From positions 1 to 50,285 of the forward strand of contig JAGNZC010000020.1 of NCBI GenBank assembly GCA_017984635.1: a DNA stretch of 50,285 nucleotides, read 5' to 3'. Below the pieces are notes generated by a model. That model made no database searches, was not told where the DNA came from, and was given only the letters and a program-made list of their open reading frames with translations. Shown here one piece after another: positions 18,549 through 26,533 of this stretch. Numbering within the stretch: position 1 is the first letter of the stretch; every line of letters begins with the position of its first letter. The position numbers and the translations under genes were made by a program. Source of the DNA: Crocinitomicaceae bacterium. Its GTDB lineage: Bacteria > Bacteroidota > Bacteroidia > Flavobacteriales_D > Crocinitomicaceae.

Positions 18549-21500
18549 ATGTACATAATTTTTGATACCGAAACAACTGGTTTACCGCGTAATTGGAATG
18601 CGCCAATAACGGATACAAGTAACTGGCCTCGTGTTATTCAAATTGCATGGCAAGTGCATGATGACATGGGTCGTTTGATTGAAAATAAAGATTTTTTAAT
18701 TCGCCCAGATGGTTTTGACATTCCTTATGATGCGGAGAAAATTCACGGAATTTCAACAGAGCTAGCCCAACAATATGGTGATTCTTTAGAAGATGTTCTT
18801 TTGTTATTTAACAAGGCCTTGGAAAAAGCTGATTTTGTTGTCGGTCAAAATGTTGGTTTTGATATTAATGTCTTAGGTTGTGAATTTGTTCGATTAGATC
18901 GATCTTCTAAAATGGCAGAAATGCCAGTATTGGATACGTGTACGGAAGTAACAGCAGAATTGTGTAAACTTCCTGGCGGTAGAGGCGGTCGATTTAAGTT
19001 ACCAACTTTAACGGAGTTGCATCAATTTTTATTTCACGTTCCTTTCTCTGAAGCGCACAATGCAACTGCCGATGTGGAAGCTACGACGCGTTGTTTTTTA
19101 GAGCTAATTCGTTTAGGTCATTTTTCGTTGGATAACTTACAAAAGGATTCAGCCTATATCCAAGATTTCCAAGCGTTTAATCCTGCTTCAATTGGTTTAA
19201 TTGGATTAAAACACATTAATTTAAAAGAAGAAAGTTTAAAATTAAAACAACAAAGTGAACAAAAGCAAGCGCCTGTTCCTGTCGTTCCTTCTTCTTTATC
19301 TGAAAGTTTATCTGATTTACCCTTTGCGCATTTACACAATCATACGCAGTTTTCAATTTTACAGTCAACGATTGATGTTAAAAGTTTAGTAAACAAAGCG
19401 GCTGAATTGAATATGCCAGCAGTAGCATTGACAGATACTGGAAATATGATGGCTGCATTTCATTTTGAAAAAGCCGTTACAACTTACAATAAAGCCCTAA
19501 AAACTGAACGTGAAGCAGCGTTAGAAAAAGGAGAAGAATTCACAAAACAAGAATTATTACCCATAATTGGTTGTGAATTCAATGTATGTAAAGATTTAGA
19601 AGATAAAAAACAAAAAGATAATGGTTACCAAGTTGTATTCTTAGCAAAGAATAAAAATGGCTACCATAATTTGATCAAATTAGCTTCCATTGCTTATACG
19701 AAAGGAATGTATTATGTTCCTCGAATTGATAAAAAAGTGATTGAGCAATACAAAGAAGATTTAATTGTATTAAGTGGAAATCTATACGGTGAAGTTCCAA
19801 GTTTAATTTTAAATGTTGGTGAAACACAAGCCGAAGAAGCATTGATTTGGTGGAAAGCACAATTTGGTGAAGATTTTTACTTGGAAATCATGCGTCACGG
19901 TCAAGAAAATGAAAACAGGGTCAACGAAACCTTGTTAAAGTTTTCTGCCAAACATGCTGTTCAATTAGTCGCTACAAATAATACGTATTATATTGAAAGA
20001 AACGATTCTGAAGCTCACGATGTTTTGCTGTGTGTAAAAGATGGAGAATTGGTCTCAACACCGAAAGGTCGAGGTCGCGGCTTTCGATATGGTTTAGATA
20101 ATAATGAATATTATTTCAAAACAGCGGAGGAAATGAAGCAATTGTTTGCTGATCTTCCACAAGCGATTGCAAGTATTGGTGACATAATTGCGAAATGTGA
20201 ACATTATGGTTTAGCCAGAGATGTATTGTTGCCAGCATTTGATATTCCTGAAGAATTTCAATCATTAGAAGATATTGCAGATGGTGGAAAACGAGGAGAA
20301 AATAATTTCTTACGTCATTTAACACATGTTGGTGCCTCAAAACGATACGAAGAAATTACAGATGAAATTAGAGATAGAATTGATTTTGAATTAGCAACCA
20401 TTGAAAAAACAGGTTACCCAGGTTATTTCTTAATTGTACAAGATTTTTGTCAAGCAGCACGTGATATGGGCGTTTCTGTAGGGCCAGGACGTGGTTCTGC
20501 TGCAGGATCTGTTGTCGCTTATTGCATTGGTATCACAAATGTAGATCCAATTAAATACGACCTACTTTTTGAGCGTTTCTTAAATCCAGATCGTGTTTCA
20601 ATGCCCGATATTGATATTGATTTTGATGATGAAGGTCGTGGAAAAGTAATCGAATGGGTAATCAATAAATACGGTGCCAATCAAGTCGCTCAAATTATTA
20701 CCTACGGAACAATGGCTGCAAAATCATCCATTCGAGATACTGCTCGAGTTTTGGATTTACCTTTGCCCGATGCGGATCGAATAGCGAAATTAGTTCCAGA
20801 CATTTCTTTAGGGAAATTATTCAAAATGAGTGATCCTGAATTAGCTGAAAAGCTAAAAAACAACCAGGAAGAAATCGCCAAAGCACGTGAATTAAAAGCG
20901 TTAGCGGAGGGAGATAATTTGTCTGCAAAAGTGATTAATCGAGCACGACAATTAGAAGGTTCTGTTCGAAATACAGGGATTCACGCATGTGGTGTGATCA
21001 TTACACCGGATGATATTACCAATTTTGTACCTGTGGCAACAGCGAAAGATTCAGACATGTATTGTACACAATACGATAACTCAGTTGCTGAATCAGCTGG
21101 TTTGTTAAAAATGGATTTCTTAGGGCTAAAAACCTTGACCTTGATCAAATATGCAGTTAAAAATGTATTTGAAACCAAAGGCATCGTATTAGATCCAGAT
21201 AATTTCCCAATCGATGACGAAAAAACATACGAATTATTCCAACGAGGTGAAACGGTAGGTATTTTCCAATACGAATCACCGGGAATGCAAAAATACATGC
21301 GTGAATTAAAGCCGACAGTTTTTGCCGATTTAATTGCCATGAATGCCTTGTATCGTCCAGGACCTTTAGAGTACATTCCTTCCTTTATTAAGCGTAAACA
21401 TGGTGAAGAAACAATTGTGTATGATTTAGATGATTGTGAAGAATACTTGAAAGAAACGTATGGTATTACTGTTTACCAAGAGCAAGTAATGTTGCTATCG

Positions 21501-22913
21501 CAAAAATTAGCTGGTTTTACAAAAGGTGAAGCGGATACTTTGCGAAAAGCAATGGGTAAAAAAGACCGTCCAACTTTGGACAAAATGAAACCAGCTTTTA
21601 TTGAGCGAGGTGGAGAAAAAGGGCATGATGCAACTAAATTAGAGAAAATCTGGAAAGATTGGGAAGCATTTGCATCGTATGCTTTTAATAAATCACATTC
21701 AACTTGTTATGCTTGGATTGCCTATCAAACGGCGTATTTAAAAGCCAATTATCCAGCTGAGTACATGGCATCGGTTTTATCGAACAATATGAACGATATC
21801 AAACAAGTTTCATTTTTCATGGAAGAATGTAAACGTATGGGCGTTCCGGTTTTGGGTCCAGATGTGAACGAATCCATTTATCAATTTACGGTAAACAAAG
21901 AAGGAGCTGTACGTTTTGGTTTAGGAGCGATTAAAGGAATGGGAAGCGGCCCTGTAGAAGGAATCATGGAGGCTAGGGCAGAAGGCGGACATTTTGTTTC
22001 AATTTTTGACATGGCTAAACGTGTGAATTTGCGTTTGTGTAATAAAAAAGCATTTGAGAGTTTAGCCTATTCAGGAGGTTTTGATTCCTTTAAAAATGTG
22101 CACCGTGCTCAATATTTTAAAGAAGATAGTTCAGGGAAAACGTTTTTAGAAAATGCCATACGTTTTGGAGCAAGTTTTCAAGAAAGTGAAAATTCATCAC
22201 AAGCATCATTGTTTGGTGACGCTACTGGAACAAAAATGCCTGAACCAGAAATTCCGAAAGCTGAAGAATGGGGAAGTGTTTACACCTTAAATCGGGAGAA
22301 AGAAGTTGTTGGAATTTTTATTTCTGGACATCCGCTGGATGATTTTAGAATTGAAATCGATTCTTTTTGTAACGGAAAAGTTGGAATGTTAAACGATATG
22401 GAGCAACACAAAAACAAAGATTTACTGATTGCTGCAACCATTACAGAGGCTGAACATCGTTTTACCAAGAATGGAGATCCTTTTGGTACTTTAACAATTG
22501 AAGATTACACCGATTCATACCGTATTTTCTTATGGCGCGAAAATTACTTGAAATTCAAGCATTTTATTGCTCCAGGAGCGTTCATCGCTTTAAAAGGTAG
22601 AATAGAAGTTCCCCGCAATCGTAAAGATTTAGAATTCATTATCAACAACATTGATATGTTGCAAGAGTTGAAAGAAAATCGTGCTAAAAATGTCAGTGTT
22701 AAATTAACTACCAAACAAATTGATCATGCGCTCATTTCAGATTTAAATAAATTGTTTTTAGCGCATGAAGGGAAGTGTAATTTAACATTTACCATTCAAG
22801 ATCCGCTGGATAATATTGAAATCAATATGCCTTCTAAATCGTTTAAAGTAAATCCAAGTAATCTTTTATTTAAAGAGCTAAATCGCTTGAATATTGATTA
22901 TAAGTTGAGTTGA
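18549..22913 (+). CDS. dnaE: DNA polymerase III alpha subunit with N-terminal proofreading exonuclease domain
   Basis: This 1454-residue replicative polymerase starts with a DnaQ-like 3'-5' exonuclease (residues 1-~190): FDTETTGLP holds the DxE pair, QNVGFDINVLGCEF the next aspartate, and HNATADVEATTRC the H..D pair. A PHP domain begins near residue 257 (FAHLHNHTQFSILQ, ALTDTGNMM). The palm follows with GPGRGSAAGSVVAYC and the catalytic PDIDIDFDDEGR at 686-697, then fingers (KSHSTCYAWIAYQTAYLKANYP), and a C-terminal OB-fold region (~1290-1390, LTIEDYTDSYRIFLW). The exonuclease fusion is typical of Bacteroidota DnaE, so proofreading is probably encoded in cis. It stands alone, with tRNA-Val originally downstream. 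Confidence 0.96.
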   Translation: MYIIFDTETTGLPRNWNAPITDTSNWPRVIQIAWQVHDDMGRLIENKDFLIRPDGFDIPYDAEKIHGISTELAQQYGDSLEDVLLLFNKALEKADFVVGQNVGFDINVLGCEFVRLDRSSKMAEMPVLDTCTEVTAELCKLPGGRGGRFKLPTLTELHQFLFHVPFSEAHNATADVEATTRCFLELIRLGHFSLDNLQKDSAYIQDFQAFNPASIGLIGLKHINLKEESLKLKQQSEQKQAPVPVVPSSLSESLSDLPFAHLHNHTQFSILQSTIDVKSLVNKAAELNMPAVALTDTGNMMAAFHFEKAVTTYNKALKTEREAALEKGEEFTKQELLPIIGCEFNVCKDLEDKKQKDNGYQVVFLAKNKNGYHNLIKLASIAYTKGMYYVPRIDKKVIEQYKEDLIVLSGNLYGEVPSLILNVGETQAEEALIWWKAQFGEDFYLEIMRHGQENENRVNETLLKFSAKHAVQLVATNNTYYIERNDSEAHDVLLCVKDGELVSTPKGRGRGFRYGLDNNEYYFKTAEEMKQLFADLPQAIASIGDIIAKCEHYGLARDVLLPAFDIPEEFQSLEDIADGGKRGENNFLRHLTHVGASKRYEEITDEIRDRIDFELATIEKTGYPGYFLIVQDFCQAARDMGVSVGPGRGSAAGSVVAYCIGITNVDPIKYDLLFERFLNPDRVSMPDIDIDFDDEGRGKVIEWVINKYGANQVAQIITYGTMAAKSSIRDTARVLDLPLPDADRIAKLVPDISLGKLFKMSDPELAEKLKNNQEEIAKARELKALAEGDNLSAKVINRARQLEGSVRNTGIHACGVIITPDDITNFVPVATAKDSDMYCTQYDNSVAESAGLLKMDFLGLKTLTLIKYAVKNVFETKGIVLDPDNFPIDDEKTYELFQRGETVGIFQYESPGMQKYMRELKPTVFADLIAMNALYRPGPLEYIPSFIKRKHGEETIVYDLDDCEEYLKETYGITVYQEQVMLLSQKLAGFTKGEADTLRKAMGKKDRPTLDKMKPAFIERGGEKGHDATKLEKIWKDWEAFASYAFNKSHSTCYAWIAYQTAYLKANYPAEYMASVLSNNMNDIKQVSFFMEECKRMGVPVLGPDVNESIYQFTVNKEGAVRFGLGAIKGMGSGPVEGIMEARAEGGHFVSIFDMAKRVNLRLCNKKAFESLAYSGGFDSFKNVHRAQYFKEDSSGKTFLENAIRFGASFQESENSSQASLFGDATGTKMPEPEIPKAEEWGSVYTLNREKEVVGIFISGHPLDDFRIEIDSFCNGKVGMLNDMEQHKNKDLLIAATITEAEHRFTKNGDPFGTLTIEDYTDSYRIFLWRENYLKFKHFIAPGAFIALKGRIEVPRNRKDLEFIINNIDMLQELKENRAKNVSVKLTTKQIDHALISDLNKLFLAHEGKCNLTFTIQDPLDNIEINMPSKSFKVNPSNLLFKELNRLNIDYKLS

Positions 22914-23107
22914 TAGATTTTTAATAGCTAGATATTCATTCTTTTGAAAATTTACAACATTGCAATATTGTAAAGAAGTGAGGTTTGTTAAGTGATTTAT
23001 AAACAAAAATAAATAAATTCTCAAGTAAGAATTTGCACACAATTTGCCATTTTAACCCCTTTTTTGGTCAAAAACAGTCTTTTTTTAAAGAAAAGTTTAT
23101 AGCAAGA

Positions 23108-23143
23108 AAAAACCCAGTAAAGTCTTAATTTTACTGGGTTTTT
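23108..23143 (-). terminator. Intrinsic terminator in the left att repeat
   Basis: A perfect inverted repeat, AAAAACCCAGTAAA/TTTACTGGGTTTTT with an 8-base loop, is a copy of the terminator that follows the intact tRNA-Val at 31436-31471. Before the insertion it was probably the native tRNA terminator. Confidence 0.8.
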
Positions 23144-23147
23144 GTTG

Positions 23148-23213
23148 TGGGAGATGAGGGATTCGAACCCCCGACCCCCTGCTTGTAAGGCAGGTGCTCT
23201 AAACCAACTGAGC
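23148..23213 (-). pseudogene. Truncated tRNA-Val (TAC) fragment at att site
   Basis: On the minus strand this has the same sequence as the intact tRNA from the discriminator through the T-arm, anticodon loop (CTTACAA) and most of the D-arm. It then diverges (GGGCT instead of the GGGAGATTAGCT start), so the 5' acceptor strand is missing and no tRNA can form. It is the left-over 3' half created by site-specific integration. Confidence 0.92.
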
Positions 23214-23246
23214 CCAATGAAATAAGGGGGTTTTGGAAAATATGCT

Positions 23247-23271
23247 AAGAATTTGCACTTTATTTGCACAC
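23247..23271 (+). repeat. Putative integrase arm-site repeats, left inner end
   Basis: AAGAATTTGCAC (23247-23258) and ATTTGCACAC (23262-23271) repeat the ATTTGCACAC unit also seen at 23031-23040 and, as a 12-bp tandem, at 31347-31370. Repeats clustered at both ends of an element are typical of arm-type integrase or excisionase binding sites. The role is inferred from position. Confidence 0.5.
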
Positions 23272-23345
23272 AGGTAATGCAGGTTAAACAAAAATAGTTT
23301 ACAGCTTAAACTTAGTAGGTTTAGCTTTTTACGGTATAAAAAAAA

Positions 23346-23831
23346 TTAGAGTATGAATTCATCTGCAAAACTGAAATAGCCATTATCTGGTGTTACAATA
23401 ACATGGTCAAGTAGCTTGATCTCTATACTTTTACATGCTTTGTTAAATTTATCTGTTAAGTTCTTGTCATTTTCAGATGGTTTAATGTTTCCAGATGGGT
23501 GGTTGTGTGAAATAATTAGTCCAGTAGCAAGTGATTTTAATGCAGTAGCAAGTATTAATCTAATATCTGCAACTGTTCCATTAATTCCACCTTTGCTGAG
23601 TTTTTGTATACCTAGTACACTACCGTTGTTATTTAAGTACATTACAATAAATTCTTCTTGGCAACGGATGGTATTGGGATTGTAAATTTGCAGGAGTAAT
23701 TCATAAGCACTGTTAGAGCTTTTTATTAAGGGTTTTTCCGCTATTTTATAGTTAGGGAGATAAACTAGTTCCATTTCATGGATGGTGTAAAAATTGTTTT
23801 TCATGGGATTTATTTTTTTTGGGATTCCCAT
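23346..23831 (-). CDS. radC: RadC-like JAB/JAMM domain protein
   Basis: This protein is up to 161 residues long (152 if the ATG at 23804 is used, which I think equally likely). It matches the RadC/DUF2466 family: EEFIVMYLNNNG (E60), a TVADIRLILATAL helix, and the metalloprotease-like motif HNHPSGNIKPSEND with H109, H111, S113 and D122. The usual N-terminal helix-hairpin-helix domain of chromosomal RadC is absent, so this is the short form often carried by mobile elements. The biochemical role of RadC is unsettled. The JAMM residues are intact, so an isopeptidase-like or metal-binding activity is possible. It is the outermost gene at the left end of the element. Confidence 0.87.
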   Translation of the reverse strand: MGIPKKINPMKNNFYTIHEMELVYLPNYKIAEKPLIKSSNSAYELLLQIYNPNTIRCQEEFIVMYLNNNGSVLGIQKLSKGGINGTVADIRLILATALKSLATGLIISHNHPSGNIKPSENDKNLTDKFNKACKSIEIKLLDHVIVTPDNGYFSFADEFIL

Positions 23832-24190
23832 TAGATAAAAGTTGTCTTAGGATGCCGAAGGCTTGAGTGTGAGTCAAGACACAATTTAACCTGACTTAGC
23901 TATATCTATATAATATATAAGTAAGTTGTCAAAAAATAAAAGGCTACTGAAAGTTAAAACATTCTGAATGTAGCTGACACAGCTTCAGTTGCTTTTACAC
24001 AATAGGGGGGATGCCCAAAGTTTTATTGGTGGGGGGTGTTGTTGTGGATGAGTTTTAACAGGGTAATACATGCAATAAAAGCTGTCCAACAATACTATTT
24101 TTTATTTTTTTGTGGGGTTTAGCTATATAGTACAATAAATTTTCAGTTAATCCTGCGTAAGACTTATGTGTTTGTATATTAAGCTGTTAT
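23832..24190. other. Non-coding AT-rich stretch with G-tracts inside the element
   Basis: No convincing gene is seen on either strand. AT-rich TAGCTATAT-type sequences (around 23897 and 24120) flank a section with two G6 runs (24005-24010 and 24031-24036) and further GG pairs on the plus strand. It may hold regulatory or origin-like sequence, but nothing can be assigned. Confidence 0.4.
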
Positions 24191-24200
24191 ATGTGTTATC

Positions 24201-24440
24201 TTTGTGTTGGATGTTGAACGGAAAAATAACGGCAGCAACATCTCTCAGTTTACTGAGTTGGGTCACTGCGGGATATGTGTAAAGCCCAGGAATAGCACAA
24301 AGGAGAAAGTTCCAAGCACATCGGATGCTTAAACATCTGACAGTTGTCTCCATACTAAGTGGCTTTAAGGTCCAACTTAGTCTACCGAGGGGGGAAGCAA
24401 GCAAAAACTTAAAATTTTTGTTTTTTTCTTGAGCTTCAGG
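24201..24440 (+). ncRNA. Candidate structured non-coding RNA in the element
   Basis: This block is visibly richer in GC than its surroundings and folds as a chain of local stems on the plus strand: GATGTTG (24210-24216) with CAACATC (24236-24242); CTCAG-TTTA-CTGAG (24244-24257); TGGG (24259-24262) with CCCA (24285-24288); TC-GATG/CATC-GA (24321-24340); and ACTAAGTGG/CC-ACTTAGT (24354-24381, one bulge). A long hairpin, GAAG-CAAG-CAAAAAC pairing with GTTTTT-CTTG-CTTC (about 24394-24437), closes the series and could terminate transcription. A 102-codon minus-strand open frame overlaps it but reads like antisense of RNA. I do not match it to a known RNA family. Strand and exact ends are uncertain. 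Confidence 0.5.
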
Positions 24441-24635
24441 GTTGGGTGTCCACAAGTGTAGAAATACTCTTGCTAGGACTTACTCACTCCTGTTCTTAGA
24501 AAAAAGCAAGCAAATTATACTTAATATTTATCCTAATCTGTAAACTTAATCTTTACTTAGTTATATACATTACAGTTAAATTAAGCTGTTTTTACTTTAT
24601 GGATAGTATGAAATAACTTAGTGTTAACAATAGAC

Positions 24636-24872
24636 TTAAGATATGTTATCACAACAACTTGTTAGATCAAAGCTATCCAATAATTTAGCAGATGTATTCT
24701 CAAACACTTCCCATTCCTCCATACTTAAACTAGCCAATCCAAGGCATTTATTGTATTTATAGCACCTATCACAAAGTCCTAAGGGTGTCCAATATCCACC
24801 TGGTATGCCTTCTACTTCTATATAAAATTCCTTTCTACCAGTTTTTTCATTGTATCTATGGTGTGTGCTCAT
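24636..24872 (-). CDS. Small cysteine-rich hypothetical protein
   Basis: This 78-residue protein has no signal peptide and no recognised family. It has a CDRCYKYNKC cluster (CxxCx5C) and a late CC pair, which could bind zinc or form disulfides. An N-terminal part, NEKTGRKEFYIEVEGIP, looks like a beta-hairpin. It is the last gene of the minus-strand cargo cluster, 25 bases after the DUF1311-like lipoprotein gene. Its placement, spacing and uninterrupted frame argue that it is real, but the function is unknown. Confidence 0.6.
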   Translation of the reverse strand: MSTHHRYNEKTGRKEFYIEVEGIPGGYWTPLGLCDRCYKYNKCLGLASLSMEEWEVFENTSAKLLDSFDLTSCCDNIS

Positions 24873-24897
24873 GTTAGTTAGAATTAATTTGTAATGG

Positions 24898-25350
24898 TTA
24901 ATATCCCATCACTTTTACACTACCACCACACATTTCTCCTTCAGGGAAACCAATTAACCAATCTTTTAATGCTGTAATTCTTTCATTAATAAGTTGTTGT
25001 TTATATAGAGAATAACACATTCCAAAAGAACTCCCACCTCTATATTCTTCATCTTCTGGAAACCTAGCTAATAACTGTGCTTCTAGGTATTGCTCCCATA
25101 TTAATTGGGATTTCTTGAAATTTTTAATGAAAATTGTCTGCTCTTTGTATTCTCTCAGTACTGCATTATACACACTGTCTAGCTTAATTAAAGATAGATC
25201 TAATTTGTTAAGTTGTTGTGTATTAATTTCTGCTTGGCTACCAGATAAGTCTTTTTGGATAGGTTGGTTTAGGGCAGTGTTTGGTTGATAAAGTCTGCAA
25301 GAAGTGATTGTTATAAATATAAAGGCAAGTATTAAAATATAATTTTTCAT
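24898..25350 (-). CDS. DUF1311/LprI-like lipoprotein
   Basis: This 150-residue protein has a lipobox signal peptide (MKNYILILAFIFITITSC, cysteine at 18). The mature part is a four-helix-type domain with LDSVYNAVLREYKEQ, FKKSQLIWEQYLEAQ, GGSSFGMCYSLYKQQLINERITALKDWL. That is the DUF1311 pattern of lysozyme-inhibitor LprI-like proteins, including the W, the conserved C (FGMCYS) and the R before ALKDWL. Family members bind or inhibit lysozyme in some bacteria, so a protective periplasmic role is plausible. It is encoded 7 bases after the preceding gene in the cargo cluster. A second cysteine near the C-terminus (GEMCGGS) could pair with the first. Confidence 0.75.
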   Translation of the reverse strand: MKNYILILAFIFITITSCRLYQPNTALNQPIQKDLSGSQAEINTQQLNKLDLSLIKLDSVYNAVLREYKEQTIFIKNFKKSQLIWEQYLEAQLLARFPEDEEYRGGSSFGMCYSLYKQQLINERITALKDWLIGFPEGEMCGGSVKVMGY

Positions 25351-25357
25351 TTAAATA

Positions 25358-26242
25358 CTAATTTGTTGATTTTTTTAAAGAATATTCCCATTTATCACAG
25401 TCCCATCCTGCAGTGTTTGAAATAAATTCATTAAAGCTATACCCAAATTTTTCTTTATTTGATACATCAAACAAACCTCCAATCCTATTAAATTTATTAT
25501 CAAAAGGTACATAATCAATATTAATAAACACAGATTGATTTGGTAATATTAATGGTTTCTCACACAAAACATTCTGTTTGTCATTTATATTATAATTTTT
25601 AGTATTTATCATCCCTATTTCAATATTATAGGAATTTTCAGGGATTACTAAATCTGAATTATTAGTTATCAAAAGTTTGCCAGATATAAAGTAACCATTA
25701 TTAAATTTAAGAAATTTGTTATCTACTGTTACTTCTTTTATTATACCATCAATATATGCATCTAATACTCCGGTATAATAGTTTTCATTTTTATTGCAGT
25801 ATTTTGAAATTTCAACATCAGTATTATTTTCACTGATACAGCCTAATCTAATAAATAAGTCATATATACTAGTGCCAATATATCCACTTAGTCCTTTAGA
25901 TTCAACTATAATATATTGATCATTTTTTATTTTAATTGAAAACATAACTTGTTTTTCAATTCTTGGAGATATAGATTTGTAATTTCCATATACATTATAT
26001 GTATCATTACTTTTCTCAATATTATTTAGGTTAAAATCATTTGGAATCCAATAAGTACCAATATTAGTGAAAGAAGGATATGTTTTCTTTATTTTGTAAG
26101 TATTTTTCATTTTTAAATCTTGTATAAAAACTTCAATACAATTTTTTATTTCTTTATTTATTTCTTCTTCAGATTTACATCCATATAATGATATTATAAT
26201 TATTATTAAAAGTATATATTTAATTCTGTTCATATTATTCAT
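25358..26242 (-). CDS. Hypothetical lipoprotein of the element cargo
   Basis: This 294-residue protein starts MNNMNRIKYILLIIIIISLYGC, a lipobox with the cysteine at residue 22. The ATG after four residues is an equally possible start. The remainder is rich in Asn, Ile, Lys and Tyr. It begins with an EEEINKEIKNCIEVFIQDL helix, as in DUF4878/NTF2-like lipoprotein starts, and has later beta-rich segments (SGKLLITNNSDLVIPENSYNIE resembles an FxLYD-like beta sandwich). No confident family is assigned. The start overlaps the stop of the DUF3761 gene by 4 bases, giving strict coupling. Confidence 0.7.
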   Translation of the reverse strand: MNNMNRIKYILLIIIIISLYGCKSEEEINKEIKNCIEVFIQDLKMKNTYKIKKTYPSFTNIGTYWIPNDFNLNNIEKSNDTYNVYGNYKSISPRIEKQVMFSIKIKNDQYIIVESKGLSGYIGTSIYDLFIRLGCISENNTDVEISKYCNKNENYYTGVLDAYIDGIIKEVTVDNKFLKFNNGYFISGKLLITNNSDLVIPENSYNIEIGMINTKNYNINDKQNVLCEKPLILPNQSVFINIDYVPFDNKFNRIGGLFDVSNKEKFGYSFNEFISNTAGWDCDKWEYSLKKSTN

Positions 26243-26532
26243 TTTTCAAACCAATATTCATATTCCCAAGACTCTACACCACCATGATGTGAACATGTTC
26301 CAGAGCCTATAGATTCACTTTCCCAACCATCCTCACATGTTGCTCCTATTTTCTCTTTTGTGGCATTAGTAAATGCACATAAAACAATTGAAATCAATAA
26401 AGCAATCATTGATAGCCTTAAAGCAATCATTCTTATTACACCTAGTCTTTCCATGTTTAATACAATAATACCGAATACAATAACTGTTAACAGAAATGCC
26501 ATCCAATCAGCTAATAATAATTTTAATAGCAT
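26239..26532 (-). CDS. Membrane-anchored DUF3761-like protein
   Basis: This 97-residue protein has two hydrophobic segments (about residues 8-27 and 36-54) followed by a soluble tail, CEDGWESESIGSGTCSHHGG. The tail matches the DUF3761 signature (C-DG-S...G-CS-HGGV--W). In that small family the cysteines and histidines usually sit in a secreted domain, and here the domain is tethered to the membrane. It lies 1 base after the YwqK-like gene and overlaps the next lipoprotein gene. Function is unknown; the domain call rests on the tail motif. Confidence 0.7.
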   Translation of the reverse strand: MLLKLLLADWMAFLLTVIVFGIIVLNMERLGVIRMIALRLSMIALLISIVLCAFTNATKEKIGATCEDGWESESIGSGTCSHHGGVESWEYEYWFEK

Positions 26533-26533
26533 A

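Larger units (their letters stand above)
23030..23213. repeat. Left att direct repeat (184 bp) of the integrative element
   Basis: This is nearly identical to 31359-31541. The two copies differ by one G/A and one A insertion. It contains the 3' 66 bases of tRNA-Val, the tRNA terminator hairpin (23108-23143) and an outer TTTGCACACAATTTGCC end. It marks the chromosome/element junction on the dnaE side. Confidence 0.92.

Noticed and set aside
20981..21376. 131-codon minus-strand frame in dnaE
   Set aside because: It is antisense to conserved polymerase motifs, so a separate gene is very unlikely.
23021..23269. 82-codon minus-strand frame at the left att site
   Set aside because: It reads through the terminator and the tRNA fragment, and nothing protein-like is encoded.
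24005..24036. G-quadruplex in the element's non-coding stretch
   Set aside because: Only two long G-runs are present with wide spacing. The canonical four-tract pattern is not met.
24301..24320. GGAGAAAGTTCC resembling the GAGGAAAGTCC block of RNase P RNA
   Set aside because: No other conserved RNase P region (for example ACAGAAA near the 3' end) is present, and the location in an element argues against it.
24147..24455. 102-codon open frame on the minus strand over the hairpin-rich block
   Set aside because: Its product has no domain-like pattern. The frame lies over the stems of the candidate RNA and is separated from the cargo genes. A structured RNA explains the sequence better.
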